From: Chara braunii
Taxonomy: Eukaryota > Streptophyta > Charophyceae > Charales > Characeae
Direction of reading: 5' to 3'
Length of the DNA stretch: 39,903 nt
Assembly: GCA_003427395.1 (NCBI GenBank)
Contig: BFEA01000062.1
Location: 3,502,248 to 3,542,150, forward strand
The notes beneath the pieces were generated by a model. It was given only the letters and a program-made list of their open reading frames with translations, did no database searches and was not told the origin of the DNA. Shown here piece after piece: positions 30,100 to 39,903 of this stretch. A program made the translations under genes and the position numbers. The number at the start of each line of letters is the position of its first letter. Within the stretch, counting starts at the first letter, position 1.

Positions 30100-30175
30100 G
30101 TGAACGAGAGCAGGCTTGAACCCTCGACCTGCGAGAAGAAGGCGAATTGACCCTCCACAGGGCCGGCCGAAGAAC
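30100..30175 (-). mobile_element. tRNA-like fragment, minus strand
   Basis: The minus strand reads GGTCGAGGGTTCAAGCCTG, a good B box. The A box is not clear. Likely a SINE piece. Confidence 0.35.
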
Positions 30176-30382
30176 AAACACGCCGAGTTTCGACAAATAA
30201 TTCACTTCGTCGTCAATCGGAAGGTCGATCCACCCACCACAGCAAAAGACAACTTCAAAATGAGACCTCCACATAACCATAGCAAAACGACCATCTCCAC
30301 CACAGCGATCATCTCTAGATGGGTGCTCCCCAAAGAGCAATGACTCCACCAGAGGCCATCTCTGAAGAACATCTCCAAAGAA

Positions 30383-30388
30383 ATGACA

Positions 30389-30447
<59 letters not shown>
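30383..30447 (+). repeat. (CT)n microsatellite
   Basis: About 30 CT units with one TT interruption near the start. Confidence 0.95.
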
Positions 30448-30450
<3 letters not shown>

Positions 30451-30640
30451 CACACAGACCCCGAAAAATGGCATCACCACAGATTGATCGACGTTCTCAC
30501 CGAGCTCAAGCGGACCGTTAAAATAGAACCGACAGCGTGATCCCATCGACCACCTCCACCTCCAGCTCTCTCATACTGAGAACTCCTCTGATCGCCGAAC
30601 ACGCGTATTTGGTCATCCGAGCCTCCAATCCAATGTGCCC

Positions 30641-30804
30641 ATGGTCAGACAACGGAACCCCCGCCCACGAAGCGACGGACTAGCACTCACCTTAACGGTG
30701 AAGGTCTCACCCAACCAGAGAGATGGTCAGACAACGGAACCCCGCCCACGAAGCGACGGACTAGCGCTCACCTTAACGGTGAATGCCTCACCCAACCAGA
30801 CAGA
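30641..30804 (+). repeat. 82-bp tandem duplication
   Basis: ATGGTCAGACAACGGAACCC starts at 30641 and 30723. The units differ at a few bases and by one C. Confidence 0.92.
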
Positions 30805-31029
30805 TGTCAGCACAGCGAACGAACATCTCACCACGTGAAAATGATTATTTCATGAACTGAAAATACAACCGAGCCAGGAAACTGCCGACTAAAGGCGGCA
30901 GCAGCAGCCGAATACTATCAATTAAGGCAGCAGAAGCAGACGTATAACGCCGAAAAGCAAATAACTCACCATAGTCGAAGAGACCGCGCACCCACGACGA
31001 TGGAACTCCATCCACACCATTCTCACAAT

Positions 31030-31760
31030 CATCGAAGAGACGGAACAAATTTGCAGACGAAACGAAGCAGCTCCGCCGACAGTCCCGACCGACCTCACCC
31101 GCAGAAGTCAGACCGCTCTCCGAAATTGCAGCAGCCGTAGCCAGCAGCCATAGTAGAGCATTAACAATAACATAAGCCCTCCATGTGAACTGCCGACTCT
31201 CCGTGCTGAAAGAGTTCATCTTCAAAGAAACGGCTAACAAGCATTTGACGAATCGGCAGATGCAACGAAGTAAATCCGCCGACAGTCCCGACCGACCTCA
31301 CTGCGCATAAACCGGACCGATCTCAGAGATAGAGACATCCGTACCAAGCAGCCACAGCAAGCAGACAGCAAAGCATGAACATTGAACTCTGACATCATCC
31401 CTCCATGCTGAATGCCTAGACTTAAGTGTTGAAAGCCGAACGCCGTAAAAGACGGAACAAATCGGCAGATGGAACGAAGTAAATCCGCCGACAGTCCCGA
31501 CCGACCTCACTGCGCATAAGCCGCACCGAGCTCCCAGAGAGATTGAATCAGCAGCAGGAGCGCAGCCAGAGGACACGTTAAATGCCGAGCCTTCGTGTCG
31601 AAAGCCGAACGTCGAAGAGACGGTACAAATTTGCAGACGAAACAAAGCAGATCCGCTGAGAGTCCGCCGACTGACCTCGGCATGCATAAGTCGGACCGAA
31701 CGGCCCGAGAGATTGTATCAGCAGCAGGAGAGCAGCCACAGGACAGACACAGACATCATA
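31030..31760. repeat. Diverged tandem repeat, four units of ~160-220 bp
   Basis: CCGCCGACAGTCCCGACCGACC or a variant starts at 31073, 31276, 31495 and 31653. Flanking words (CAGACGAAAC, AGCAGCCA, GTCGGACCG) repeat in order. Minus-strand frames encode recurring CFVSSANLFRLFD-like text, a by-product of the repeat that could mark a former coding repeat. Confidence 0.75.
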
Positions 31761-32097
31761 CCTCCATGTCGGACAACGAACCTCCATCGTTTTGCAATCA
31801 AGAATATATCACCCGATCGAGTCGGAGCACGCACTCCTGCCCCGAACAGAAAGCAGATAAGCCTGTAATCACCCCAACTACTCCTCCCTCCCTCCCTCCC
31901 CACCCCCTCGCCACCTCTCGCGGCCTTTTTCACATCGCCATGCCACTCCCACCATCGAAGGTATGACTAAACGACAAAATCCACCCGCGATTGCTGAGGC
32001 GCAAACGGATAACTTGCTCCGTACATTTTAGTGTATGGGATCGGAATCATCAGGACGTCCGGATCGTAAATATCAGAACCGTACTTCAAAAGAGCAG

Positions 32098-32181
32098 CGT
32101 ACTATCGTGGTTAAAAATTTCTCAATATCTGATCTGAAGCGTATTATCGTGGTTAAAAATTTCTCAATATCTTATCTGACA
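32098..32181 (+). repeat. 42-bp tandem duplication
   Basis: CGTACTATCGTGGTTAAAAA (32098) and CGTATTATCGTGGTTAAAAA (32140) start two units with two differences. Confidence 0.85.
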
Positions 32182-32248
32182 CTCTTTACGGGGACTGCAG
32201 CAGAACTTCGTGTACTCAAAAATTGTGGAAGCCGTGACTCCCGTGAGT

Positions 32249-32430
32249 GGAGTAGAAATAGCACCTCTCTACCACATTAAGGGTGAGCGGATTCACGACA
32301 GTGTCAGGTGTGGAGTAGAAACAGCACCTCTACCACATTAAGGGTGAGCGGATTCACGACAGTGTCAGGTGTGGAGTAGAAACAGCACCTCTCTACCACA
32401 TTAAGGGTGATCGGATTCACGACAGTCTAT
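32249..32430 (+). repeat. Three 61-63-bp tandem units
   Basis: GGAGTAGAAA starts at 32249, 32312 and 32373. Units contain ACCACATTAAGGGTGA and GGATTCACGACAGT. The second unit lacks one CT. Confidence 0.9.
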
Positions 32431-32595
32431 TACCGTTAAACTGCTCAGGTCAAAAATCTGATGCCTAGGCAACCCTAGTAATTTCGACTAAAAGAGGAAA
32501 CAGAAAAGGCCACCTGATGTTGTCCATGGAGAAGAACCGGAAACACCGAACAACAACGAGAGCCACACAGGAGAGAAGACAGCCCGCCGCTCTGA

Positions 32596-32630
32596 AGCGT
32601 GAGAGAGAGGGAGAGAGAGAGAGAGGAGAT
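32596..32630 (+). repeat. (GA)n microsatellite
   Basis: GA/GAGG-rich tract about 190 bp beyond the stop codon of the carrier gene. Confidence 0.8.
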
Positions 32631-32812
32631 CGGTAAACCCTCAGTCAAAAGGGCAAAAGAAGACGATAGATACCTCTCTTCTCGTTCTCTTTGTCTTTTC
32701 TCCACACCTCGCAATTCCGACCGACCACCTCTTCAATCACCTACTTTCTCCTATTTCTTGGAAAGACTCGAACGCCCAACCTTTCCACATCACCTTCTCG
32801 TCCTCCTCCTCC

Positions 32813-33730
32813 TCAAAGACCTACCTTCTCCTGCAGCTTCTTGATCTGATTGAGCAGAATCCAAGTGATCATCGCGTGCGGCGCAATCCTGCAGTAATAC
32901 GTAGGAAAACCGGTGTAGAACTTCAACGGACCGCCGGATTTGAACGTCTGCACTGCGCAATCAAGCGAGCCGGTGTAGGGCATCTTACCGTCAGGACCAG
33001 GCTGCATCTTCTGGATCTGCGTCTTCACATAGTCGAAGGGCAAACTACACGCAGCGGCAAAGAAACCGGAGACAGCACTGCTCGCGTAAACAGTCTGGCT
33101 CTCACTGAGCCCTTGCACATCGCGGAAGTACTCGACAGCCTGATCATAAGAAGCAAGCATGCCCATGTTCAGTGCCATACAACGAACGACGGTAGGGCCG
33201 GATCCCCTCCACATCCCGATAACACCCTCGTCCTTGGTGATCTTCGCCATCGCATCGAACACACTCGTGTAATTGCGACGCTGATGTAGAGGAAGAGTAT
33301 TGTCCGCTTGCATTCGAATAAGAGACAGGTCGGCGGGATTTCCGACGCTAGCGCCCACTGCGCCCGCCGCCAGACCCAGCGCCGCCTTCTGCACAAGTGG
33401 CAACGGCTTCCCGTCGTTCTTCTCGATCGCCCAATCTGACAGACCCCTAAAGGTTCCCAGCCTTGCCGTCGTGTAGGTTGCCTGTCGGAGCAACCCCGCC
33501 GACAACCCCTTGTAAAGCGCGCCGAATCCTTCATTCCGAACGATATCCTTCGTCACTTGCACGGCCGATCCCGCTCCCAATTGGATACGCACTTTCACCA
33601 TATCAATGGGCTGCACGACGCAAGTCGCACCCATGCCAGACAGACCTCCGTTCAAGAAAGGCTTTGCAGCAGTCCACGCAGCCATCGAGGTACCAACCTG
33701 CTTCTTCTGTTCCGCAGCGGCCGTCGCCAT
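32813..33730 (-). CDS. DTC: Mitochondrial dicarboxylate/tricarboxylate carrier (SLC25 family)
   Basis: A complete 305-residue protein of the mitochondrial carrier family. It should exchange 2-oxoglutarate, malate and related di- and tricarboxylates across the inner mitochondrial membrane, linking the TCA cycle with cytosolic nitrogen assimilation and redox balance. Three repeats of about 100 residues carry the signature boxes PIDMVKVR (41-48), PADLSLIR (132-139) and PFDYVKTQ (231-238), which start the odd-numbered helices of a six-helix fold. LYKGLSAGLLRQATYTTAR (72-90) and ALNMGMLASYDQ (186-197) follow plant DTC and animal oxoglutarate carrier sequences. Length fits the family (about 300). 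The start is supported by an in-frame TAA eight codons upstream and the context ACGAAGATGGCG. There is no intron in the coding region. The end, QEKVGL-stop, aligns with the usual terminus, although AAG-GTAGGT there looks like a splice donor. It is the only intact gene in the window. Confidence 0.93.
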   Translation of the reverse strand: MATAAAEQKKQVGTSMAAWTAAKPFLNGGLSGMGATCVVQPIDMVKVRIQLGAGSAVQVTKDIVRNEGFGALYKGLSAGLLRQATYTTARLGTFRGLSDWAIEKNDGKPLPLVQKAALGLAAGAVGASVGNPADLSLIRMQADNTLPLHQRRNYTSVFDAMAKITKDEGVIGMWRGSGPTVVRCMALNMGMLASYDQAVEYFRDVQGLSESQTVYASSAVSGFFAAACSLPFDYVKTQIQKMQPGPDGKMPYTGSLDCAVQTFKSGGPLKFYTGFPTYYCRIAPHAMITWILLNQIKKLQEKVGL

Positions 33731-34081
33731 CTTCGTTGTTGCTTCTTGTTGTTATTGATCGCTTATGCTCTCGTGCCTTCCACCTCTCTCCCGAGAGAAA
33801 CCTGCACGGCCTAACGACAGAGAGACGGCACCGCACTTTCCCTTCCCGCTAGATAAGATCAACACAAAATCACTTGGATAGTCGATGCTTCCCAACTGCA
33901 ATCAAACCACCTCGACCTGCACAAAATAGTAAGAAAAACGACGACCAAACAGATACGGATCAGAACCTACCTGTACTCCGTCTATCGCCTAGACTTCAGA
34001 GTGACAATCAAAGAGTGCTGACGGCCGAAGACGGTGAAGCAATTGATGGAAAGCCGAACGAGACACAAACACCATACACAA
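33731..34081 (-). promoter_or_regulatory. Presumed 5' leader/promoter of the carrier gene
   Basis: The sequence just upstream of the ATG is A/C-rich (AATAACAACAAGAAGCAACAACGAAG), typical of plant leaders. No clear TATA box was found, and the transcription start cannot be placed. Confidence 0.4.
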
Positions 34082-34212
34082 AGATAGAGAGAGAGTGAGA
34101 GAGAGAAAGGGAGAGCCTCGAAGAGACAATTGCTAAAGCGTGGAAACGAGCATGCAATCAACGACAGGTCAGGAGAAAAGACACACGGAGAGAGAAAGAT
34201 ACACAACGAAAA

Positions 34213-34299
<87 letters not shown>

Positions 34300-34300
34300 N

Positions 34301-34384
<84 letters not shown>
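34082..34384 (+). repeat. Long (GA)n microsatellite
   Basis: Nearly uninterrupted GA from about 34217 to 34384 (one N at 34300), preceded by shorter GA runs from 34086. On the carrier gene's sense strand it is a CT tract about 490-655 bp upstream of the ATG. It also creates long Arg-Glu and Ser-Leu frames that are not genes. Confidence 0.95.
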
Positions 34385-34388
<4 letters not shown>

Positions 34389-34676
34389 AAGAAAGGCAGT
34401 GATAGGTGAGGGATATGGCCAGCGTTCCTCTACTTTCTACAGGACGAGAGCAAGAGAAATTGAAGAGATCAAAACTTCGGCGTGACCGACAAAGCAACGA
34501 ATGGAAATCCAGACGTACGAAAATACAGGTACACAGATAGAGAAAGACAGAAGACAGATAGATGAGAGAGCGAGAGAGGGAGATAGCCAGAGATCGGACA
34601 TCAACAATTACTAACAAGTGGAGACCAAAAACAAATCACATACTAGTCAAAAGCAGAAACAGACACGGAGACAAAG

Positions 34677-34682
<6 letters not shown>

Positions 34683-34723
<41 letters not shown>
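34683..34723 (+). repeat. (GA)n microsatellite
   Basis: About 20 GA units, with unique sequence between it and the longer tract. Confidence 0.95.
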
Positions 34724-34726
<3 letters not shown>

Positions 34727-35360
34727 ATGAACAAGCCATAAGATCAGCCTCACTTCACTTCGCCTACAGGCCTAGGGTAAGGTTAGCAAACCTTCGCCGT
34801 CGCAGATTGCCGATAGCCGCGTTTGGCACCCACGACCGTCTAGATCGGCTATGGTTGACGCGACTCCTAGGAATCGCGACACCACAACAATCTTCACGGC
34901 GTGGCGTGCGGATCTGCGCTCTGGAGCATTTAGGTTTCCCTACCCAAACAACATGTCCAACTTTTTAAGGACTGATGCTACTCCACCCCGCCCTACCACA
35001 CCATAGGCGCGCTGATTTCGCAGCTGCCGGTAGGACGCGTGTGCGGGAGTCATGGGGGGCGCCGAAAGAGAGAAGACTGAAAAAAAAGCACAGGGCACCC
35101 CAAGCGATTGGAGGATGGACGGCTGCCAGCCTTCCATTTGTGCCACGGCGGACGGGAAAATACGACAGTAGCGATCCAGACGAGCTTTGGGATTCTTTTT
35201 TTTTCTTTTTTTTTTTCTTTTTTTTTGGAAAAAAGTGAGAGTTCCACTGACGCCGGGAATAAATTAAAAAAAAAAAAAAAAAGACTGCTCGCAAACAAGT
35301 CGGTACGACTCAACACTGGACTACTGGGCGAACCCACCAAATGTTCAGTGAGCAATAAGC
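34724..35360. other. Unrecognised segment with T- and A-runs
   Basis: T-rich at 35196-35226, A-run at 35265-35282. No supported gene. Confidence 0.4.
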
Positions 35361-35690
35361 TCAAGCTTTGGGATTCTCATTTTCCCCCAGCACACGCCAG
35401 CAGGCATAAACTTCACACAGGACTTTTCCGGTTGAAGGAATCAACGTGGAAAAGGCGGTGATTCGATCACCTGACCGCTCCCAAGGTTTTTTTTTTTTTT
35501 TTTTTTTTACCAGTCCATTACAATGCTCCCAAGTTTTTTTGCATTCCGTTTACTTCGAACGAAATATTCTCTCGTGCCCCCCCGCCAACCGTCAGCGGGC
35601 ATACACTTCACACGGGACGACTTTCGCAGTTGATGGATTCAACATGCAGGAAGATTCGATCCCGAGACCGCTCACTATCATTTTCCTTTC
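35361..35690 (-). mobile_element. Two tRNA-like SINE copies in direct orientation
   Basis: The minus strand reads GAGCGGTCTCGGGATCGAATC near 35650-35672 and GAGCGGTCAGGTGATCGAAT near 35458-35479. Each is followed by a shared ~90-bp body (GTGTGAAGT(G/T)TATGCC...). B-box-like cores are clear; A boxes are not. A T-run of about 22 separates the copies. Confidence 0.5.
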
Positions 35691-35778
35691 CCCTTTATTT
35701 TTTGAACGAAATACTCAGCCTGGTCTCCCGTCGCCTCGGAATTAGATGCGATTAGTACGGTAGAGAGTTGTGGGGTAG

Positions 35779-35998
35779 TTAAACCACCACGGTCCACCAG
35801 TACTCGCCCCATACATCGGCCGCGGGGCTTTGTCGTTCACGCCCCGCGACTTCCGGAGGCCTGGGGTACACGACCTGAACGGCTGGCGCCGCCAGCCAAA
35901 ACTTTTTTTTGGGGTTGCGCTGGCGGGTCGGCACGAAACGGCGCGCAGGCCGTTTTCAGGCTTGGCATCGATAGCTAAGCCAAGTACTGGTGGTTTAA
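35779..35998. mobile_element. TTAA-family MITE, 212-bp body
   Basis: TTAA at 35779-35782 and 35995-35998. The left end is ACCACC, then an extra ACGGTCCACC, then AGTACTCGCCCCATAC. The right end is CCAAGTACTGGTGGT. The interior CGGCGCGCAGGCCGTTTTCAGG matches the 3' interior of the 978-bp copy. Confidence 0.85.
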
Positions 35999-36002
35999 CT
36001 AC

Positions 36003-36369
36003 GGGCCTCGCCACACCAATGTCGAAATCGTGAAAATTTTTAAACTGTCAGAGCATTTTCGACATTGAACTTCACGGCTTCTACACAATGGCTGTCTTCG
36101 CCACACTGTATGTCGAAGACCTAGGATAAAACGGGGGGGGAGAAGAAGAAGAAGAAGACACGAGATGTTGAGGCTGCGTCCTGAAAGATGTCTAAATCCG
36201 CACATCTTTTCACAAGCTCCCTTTTGCGGTTTCGAGTTGGAAACAGCCCTTGTCGAAAACTCTTCACTCACACACGTCGAGAAGATTCAGGAGAAAAGAA
36301 CTCAACACCTGGTGTGGCTATTCACAAATGTCGAAAAACTAGTTTTCGACACTTCTGTGGTGAGGCCCT
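36003..36369. mobile_element. MITE-E, ~367 bp, GGGCCTC termini
   Basis: GGGCCTCGCCACACCAATGT (36003) and the inverse of ACTTCTGTGGTGAGGCCC (ending 36369) form the terminal repeats. TCGACA/TGTCGAA words recur inside. The right flank is TAA and the left TAC, which would fit a mutated TWA target of PIF/Harbinger Tourist elements. It starts four bases after the adjacent TTAA MITE. Confidence 0.6.
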
Positions 36370-36428
36370 AAGATGCCAAGGAATAGTTATCAAATGTAGG
36401 TTGGGGTGGTTGGGGTTTTTGTGTCGTT

Positions 36429-36486
36429 TTTGTTTAGTGTCGTTTTGTTTTGTTTTGTTTTGTTTTGTTTTGGTTTTATTTATTTT
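36429..36486 (+). repeat. (GTTTT)n microsatellite
   Basis: Seven or so GTTTT units with minor variants. Confidence 0.9.
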
Positions 36487-36489
36487 GTT

Positions 36490-37080
36490 TTTCCCCTCTC
36501 CAGTCGGGAAGGGGTTTATTTTTGTGGGTTTCCCACTTACAGCCCAATCAATTTGGGTTGGGCTTGGCTTGGGGGAAGGGGTTCTCCCTCGTGTTCTTTT
36601 GCCCTGTGCAGTGCAGGTATTACGGGCTTCTGGGGGTGGGTCTGGTGGGGTTCTCCTTCCGTAAGCTCTAAGGGTCTTTTTTTTTTTTCCTCGGATATTG
36701 TAAGGACCCGCTCTCAATATTTTTTCCTTTTTTTTTTTTTTATAGATATATTATTATCTCAAAATTTTCATCATCTTTCGAATTATTTCAATTCACCTTC
36801 AATACCTACTTTCCACTACTCCTAAGGCTAATACAGGGGACCCCTGCGAACAAAGCTTTGTTGTCTCCCTCAAGACATCAGAGGGGATGCATCATGCATG
36901 TTGCCCCCCACCCCAACTATGGTGGACATTGGTGGTCAAGGATGGGGTGGGGTCACAGGTGGGGGTACGACTAACGCTAAAACCAAGCATTTTGCCATTA
37001 GTTGTGCTTCCGTTTCCATCGCCCCCCATCCCCAACCGAATAACAGTTGTGTCCAAGGCCAACACTCTCTCACACACCAA
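36490..37080. other. Unrecognised segment
   Basis: T-runs at 36679-36690 and 36729-36741. Overlapping short frames without recognisable motifs. Confidence 0.4.
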
Positions 37081-37083
37081 ACA

Positions 37084-37115
37084 CAACACACTCACACTCA
37101 CACTCACACTCACAT
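37084..37115 (+). repeat. (CACACT)n short tandem repeat
   Basis: Five units of ACACTC. Confidence 0.85.
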
Positions 37116-37197
37116 CCTTGTTGGTCAAGGACCCTGCTAATACCGGTCAGAGGAATGAAGCACACTATCACCACTGGTTGGCACTAAGAAGCACAAC

Positions 37198-37300
37198 AAC
37201 CTAGCTCAGTTGGTTAGGCACACAAGTGGCATTCAGGAGGTTGCATGTTCAAGCCCCACAACCACTAGCATTTAAATTAGGATTTTGAGGTGCACTCTGT
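37198..37300 (+). mobile_element. tRNA-like SINE head
   Basis: A box TAGCTCAGTTGGTTAGG (37202-37218) and B box TGTTCAAGCCCC (37246-37257), spaced as in tRNAs. The anticodon arm does not form convincingly and the acceptor ends do not pair fully, so a SINE or tRNA pseudogene fits better than a functional tRNA. Confidence 0.5.
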
Positions 37301-37384
37301 GTATGGGTAACAAGTCTTATTAAAAAGGCCTTTAGTTCCTTTTATAAATGGCATAAGAAATTTCTTGAAAACTTCAGGCCTCCG

Positions 37385-37558
37385 TTAAAGCACCAGTACA
37401 CTACAAATTGGCCCGCAGGTGTCAGCACGAAACCCGCACCACTTTGGAGGCCGCTGATTTTTTTTTCCCATGACGTGGAGTGTCGCGCGGCACCTTCGAG
37501 TTTTGCTTGTGGGGACAAAAACATTTTGCAAGACTGGGGCCGTGTACTGGCGGTTTAA
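37385..37558. mobile_element. TTAA-family MITE, 166-bp body, diverged
   Basis: TTAA at 37385-37388 and 37555-37558. Ends AGCACCAGTACAC and GTGTACTGGCGGT are imperfect inverses. The interior shares little with the other copies. Confidence 0.72.
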
Positions 37559-39522
37559 CCTTCTCTGCTTAATAGGGCCGACACTGCTAGACAAAATATG
37601 AAATCTCATCCATATTAATCGAAATGTCTTTCTAGATCAAAACAAATCATAGGCAGTGGAAGTATGAGGTGAAACTCATAACATACCATTTGGTAGGGAA
37701 ACAAAATTAGTGGATTGGGTGGCAGAAGCATTATTAGGAAGTCTTAAGGACTCCAAATCCCTCCGAAGGTCGCCATGTGAGGCCGCGCGATTTTTTGCAC
37801 GACTGTATTTCGGGGTTGGAATGGGAGGGGCCCACCTAATAGCACAAATGCCCCCGTCGTTTTTAAAAAGATTGGTCGCATGGTGGTTGGTAGTTAGAGC
37901 GCGCATTAGCGAGCGTGGAAATAACTTGTGGTGTAACTTCTTTCTTGTTCTGCTGAAAAAAGGAAGGGACTTTGGTAAAAAACTTTTTGAATCTTGAAAT
38001 ACAGGGGAATACGGGAAATATAATTCTAATTAGACGAGGAACTAGGGGCATCGTAATTTTGTCGTGGATTTTGCTCCTGTAATCGCACGATCTTCCTTAC
38101 TCGCGCGCACTTTGCTGCGCCTTATCATGCGCTCTGTTCTCGTTGCGTTCATTCTAATCGTAACTGTAATCTCTTATTGTTCCGTCTTGGCGAATACGGG
38201 TGTAATTATAACTCCATCTTGATTTACTTCCACGCTAAAACTTGCGTCATTTTCTGTCTATCTCATTGACCGAGAAGATGCATGACTAAATCGATGCATG
38301 GAAAGTGGCTACGTCCCTCACGCCGCAGCCCGGTCATACAGTTGTAGGCACTTCCTTCTTCTCTCCTCCTTTTGCTTCAGCATCATGCTAAATTATCTTG
38401 CCCAAATACCGAGTGCTATAAATTTCACAATCGCAATTAATTCGCTCTCTAATCTATACTTGGGAGTTAGCTTGGTCGAGAGGATCGGTTATTGAGCAGA
38501 GACCGGACGATGAGTAGGGAGTTGGGTGATTCGACGAGTTGATGCTCAGTGTGCAGGGTTGACGCATGGCCGCGAAGGACTGCAGCATGCGGACGAACCT
38601 CACTGCACGCTCGGATCAAGCGGGGTGACAACTCTATTATTGTTGGTAAATGTAGGGCGACGGAATGCGTGCATCAAAGAAACATTGAGAGGGAGAGAGA
38701 GCGAGGTGTTAAAGTGGTGTTTTCTCTTCGCATCCTCTATATAATTTTGATTTTGATCTTCGTCATCTTCGTTCGTGGCAATCTCGAATGTTCCTTTATT
38801 CAATTGATGTGTGAATTGTCTTTTTCTCCCCCGCCTTTTTTTTTTATATAAACCAAGGGTGTATAGCGATTGCAAAAATCGATTGATTGGTTGGTTGCCC
38901 TGAAAACATGGATGTTGTCGATTGTTGAGTCAAGGAATTATCATATATATGGTTCAAACGTTTTTTCGTATGGTACATGAAAAATTGGTCCTTCTCTTTT
39001 CTTTTTTCGCACCCGTACGCTGGTTTATGTTGCACCAATCGGTTGTCCAACTTGCATTAAGTTTATAAATATCGTTTTTTTTAATAGAGCGAGGGTAGAT
39101 TAGATGCATGCATATCGAGTTGTCTTACACCGTGTTGGAAACAAATCTTGTGCACGCATGTGTACAAATGACCAAAATGGGGCGGTCATCACGTATACAC
39201 ATGTCTGCATGATCTGTCTTCAACCCGACCACTCACTGATGTGTGAATTGGGACTTTCTCACGAGACATGGATGTTGACCTTCCATTTTGGATCACCGAC
39301 CGTGACTGCTTGAGGGACCACGAGTACCGAAGGTACTTGGAACGAGCACCTCCCTCGTCAATCGAAACTAAGGCTTCCGATATTTCCTTGTCAAACTGAG
39401 AGCGATAGGTTGTGTGCATGGGACTTCCAACAGGCCATAGGCCAAAATCCTCAAATCCCGGATTACCCCGACATGAGTAACCACCAGTATTACGTGGAGT
39501 CGAGATTCATCGCCATCGAAAC
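37559..39522. other. Unrecognised, largely unique sequence
   Basis: No domain, repeat family or RNA gene recognised. Short frames (37710-37997 plus, 95 codons; 38549-38851 plus, 100 codons) lack motifs. Composition is more balanced than in the rest of the window, so an unannotated noncoding or intronic region is possible. Confidence 0.4.
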
Positions 39523-39617
39523 TAATTTTCCTCCCTTCTATCTTTTTCTTCCCTATCACAATCTAACAGTCACACATGCGCGCGGGGGTAATTTTCCTCC
39601 CTTCTATCTTTTTCTCA
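39523..39617 (+). repeat. Direct repeat, 26 bp, two copies
   Basis: AATTTTCCTCCCTTCTATCT occurs at about 39523 and 39591, each followed by TTTTCT. The related words CTAACAGT occur after each copy. Confidence 0.85.
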
Positions 39618-39677
39618 TGTTAGAAGGGAGCAAATCTAACAGTTACCTGCTTTTTTTTATTTTTATTTTTTTCTCTC

Positions 39678-39711
39678 TCACACACACACACACACACACG
39701 CGCGCGCGCAC
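39678..39711 (+). repeat. (CA)n(CG)n compound microsatellite
   Basis: About ten CA units followed by CGCGCGCG, a Z-DNA-prone alternation. Confidence 0.9.
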
Positions 39712-39836
39712 GTTGTGCCACAGAAAAACAAGTGTCTAAGTTTATTCTTTCATATTCTAGCGGTAGATTCATTTGATTTTGCTCATTCTATCAATGAAAG
39801 TACCATGAGGCCAGCCGCGAGGTTGGAGACTTACTT

Positions 39837-39837
<1 letters not shown>

Positions 39838-39903
<66 letters not shown>
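39838..39903 (+). repeat. (CT)n microsatellite running off the window
   Basis: At least 32 CT units to the last base; the true length is unknown. Confidence 0.95.

Noticed and set aside
31045-31060. CAGACGAAACGAAG as a hammerhead GAAA segment
   Set aside because: No CTGATGA box or stem II upstream.
32813-33730. ADP/ATP carrier or uncoupling protein
   Set aside because: There is no RRRMMM motif, and the second box PADLSLIR with ALNMGMLASYDQ fits oxoglutarate/DTC carriers.
34130-34409. Arg-Glu-rich and Ser-Leu-rich open frames
   Set aside because: They are translations of the GA microsatellite.
37198-37270. Functional tRNA gene
   Set aside because: Box spacing is right, but the acceptor and anticodon stems do not close convincingly.

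Overview
The window is eukaryotic nuclear DNA from a repeat-rich genome. It has no operons, long homopolymer and dinucleotide runs, a 144-base N gap, scattered single Ns, and many decayed transposable elements on both strands. The one intact gene (32813-33730, minus strand) encodes a mitochondrial dicarboxylate/tricarboxylate carrier that closely resembles land-plant DTC proteins, so the organism is most likely a streptophyte. A trihelix-like remnant near 15 kb with the wording MGHTYARMKPREWKW reminds me of proteins amplified in the charophyte Chara; that is from memory and unverified.

Layout. 0.1-3.2 kb: a broken LINE reverse transcriptase with a fold-back element inside it. 3.2-6.4 kb: A-rich retroposed debris and a tRNA-headed SINE. 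7.4-8.7 kb: a 335-bp inverted-repeat element whose arms carry a hammerhead ribozyme fold, split by a 978-bp TTAA-flanked element. 9.3-10.45 kb: a frameshifted hAT transposase on the minus strand. 10.6-14.6 kb: N gap, microsatellites, a large MITE palindrome and tandem duplications. 14.8-16.7 kb: decayed transposon-associated reading frames on the minus strand, including the trihelix fragment. 16.7-26.6 kb: GT/GA-bearing repeats, SINEs, several MITE families, a dimeric minisatellite and two more fragments of the ribozyme-bearing family. 27-32.4 kb: decayed tandem arrays. 32.8-33.7 kb: the carrier gene, with long CT/GA tracts upstream. 35.3-37.6 kb: more MITEs and a tRNA-like SINE. 37.6-39.9 kb: mostly unrecognised sequence ending in a CT microsatellite.

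The genes do not form a shared pathway. The carrier is a housekeeping gene in a transposon-dense neighbourhood. The most notable signal is the type III hammerhead fold at 8466-8525 (plus) and its mirror at 8601-8660 (minus). Next is a well-documented family of TTAA-flanked elements, whose target site is proven inside the window because the partner arm keeps the empty site.
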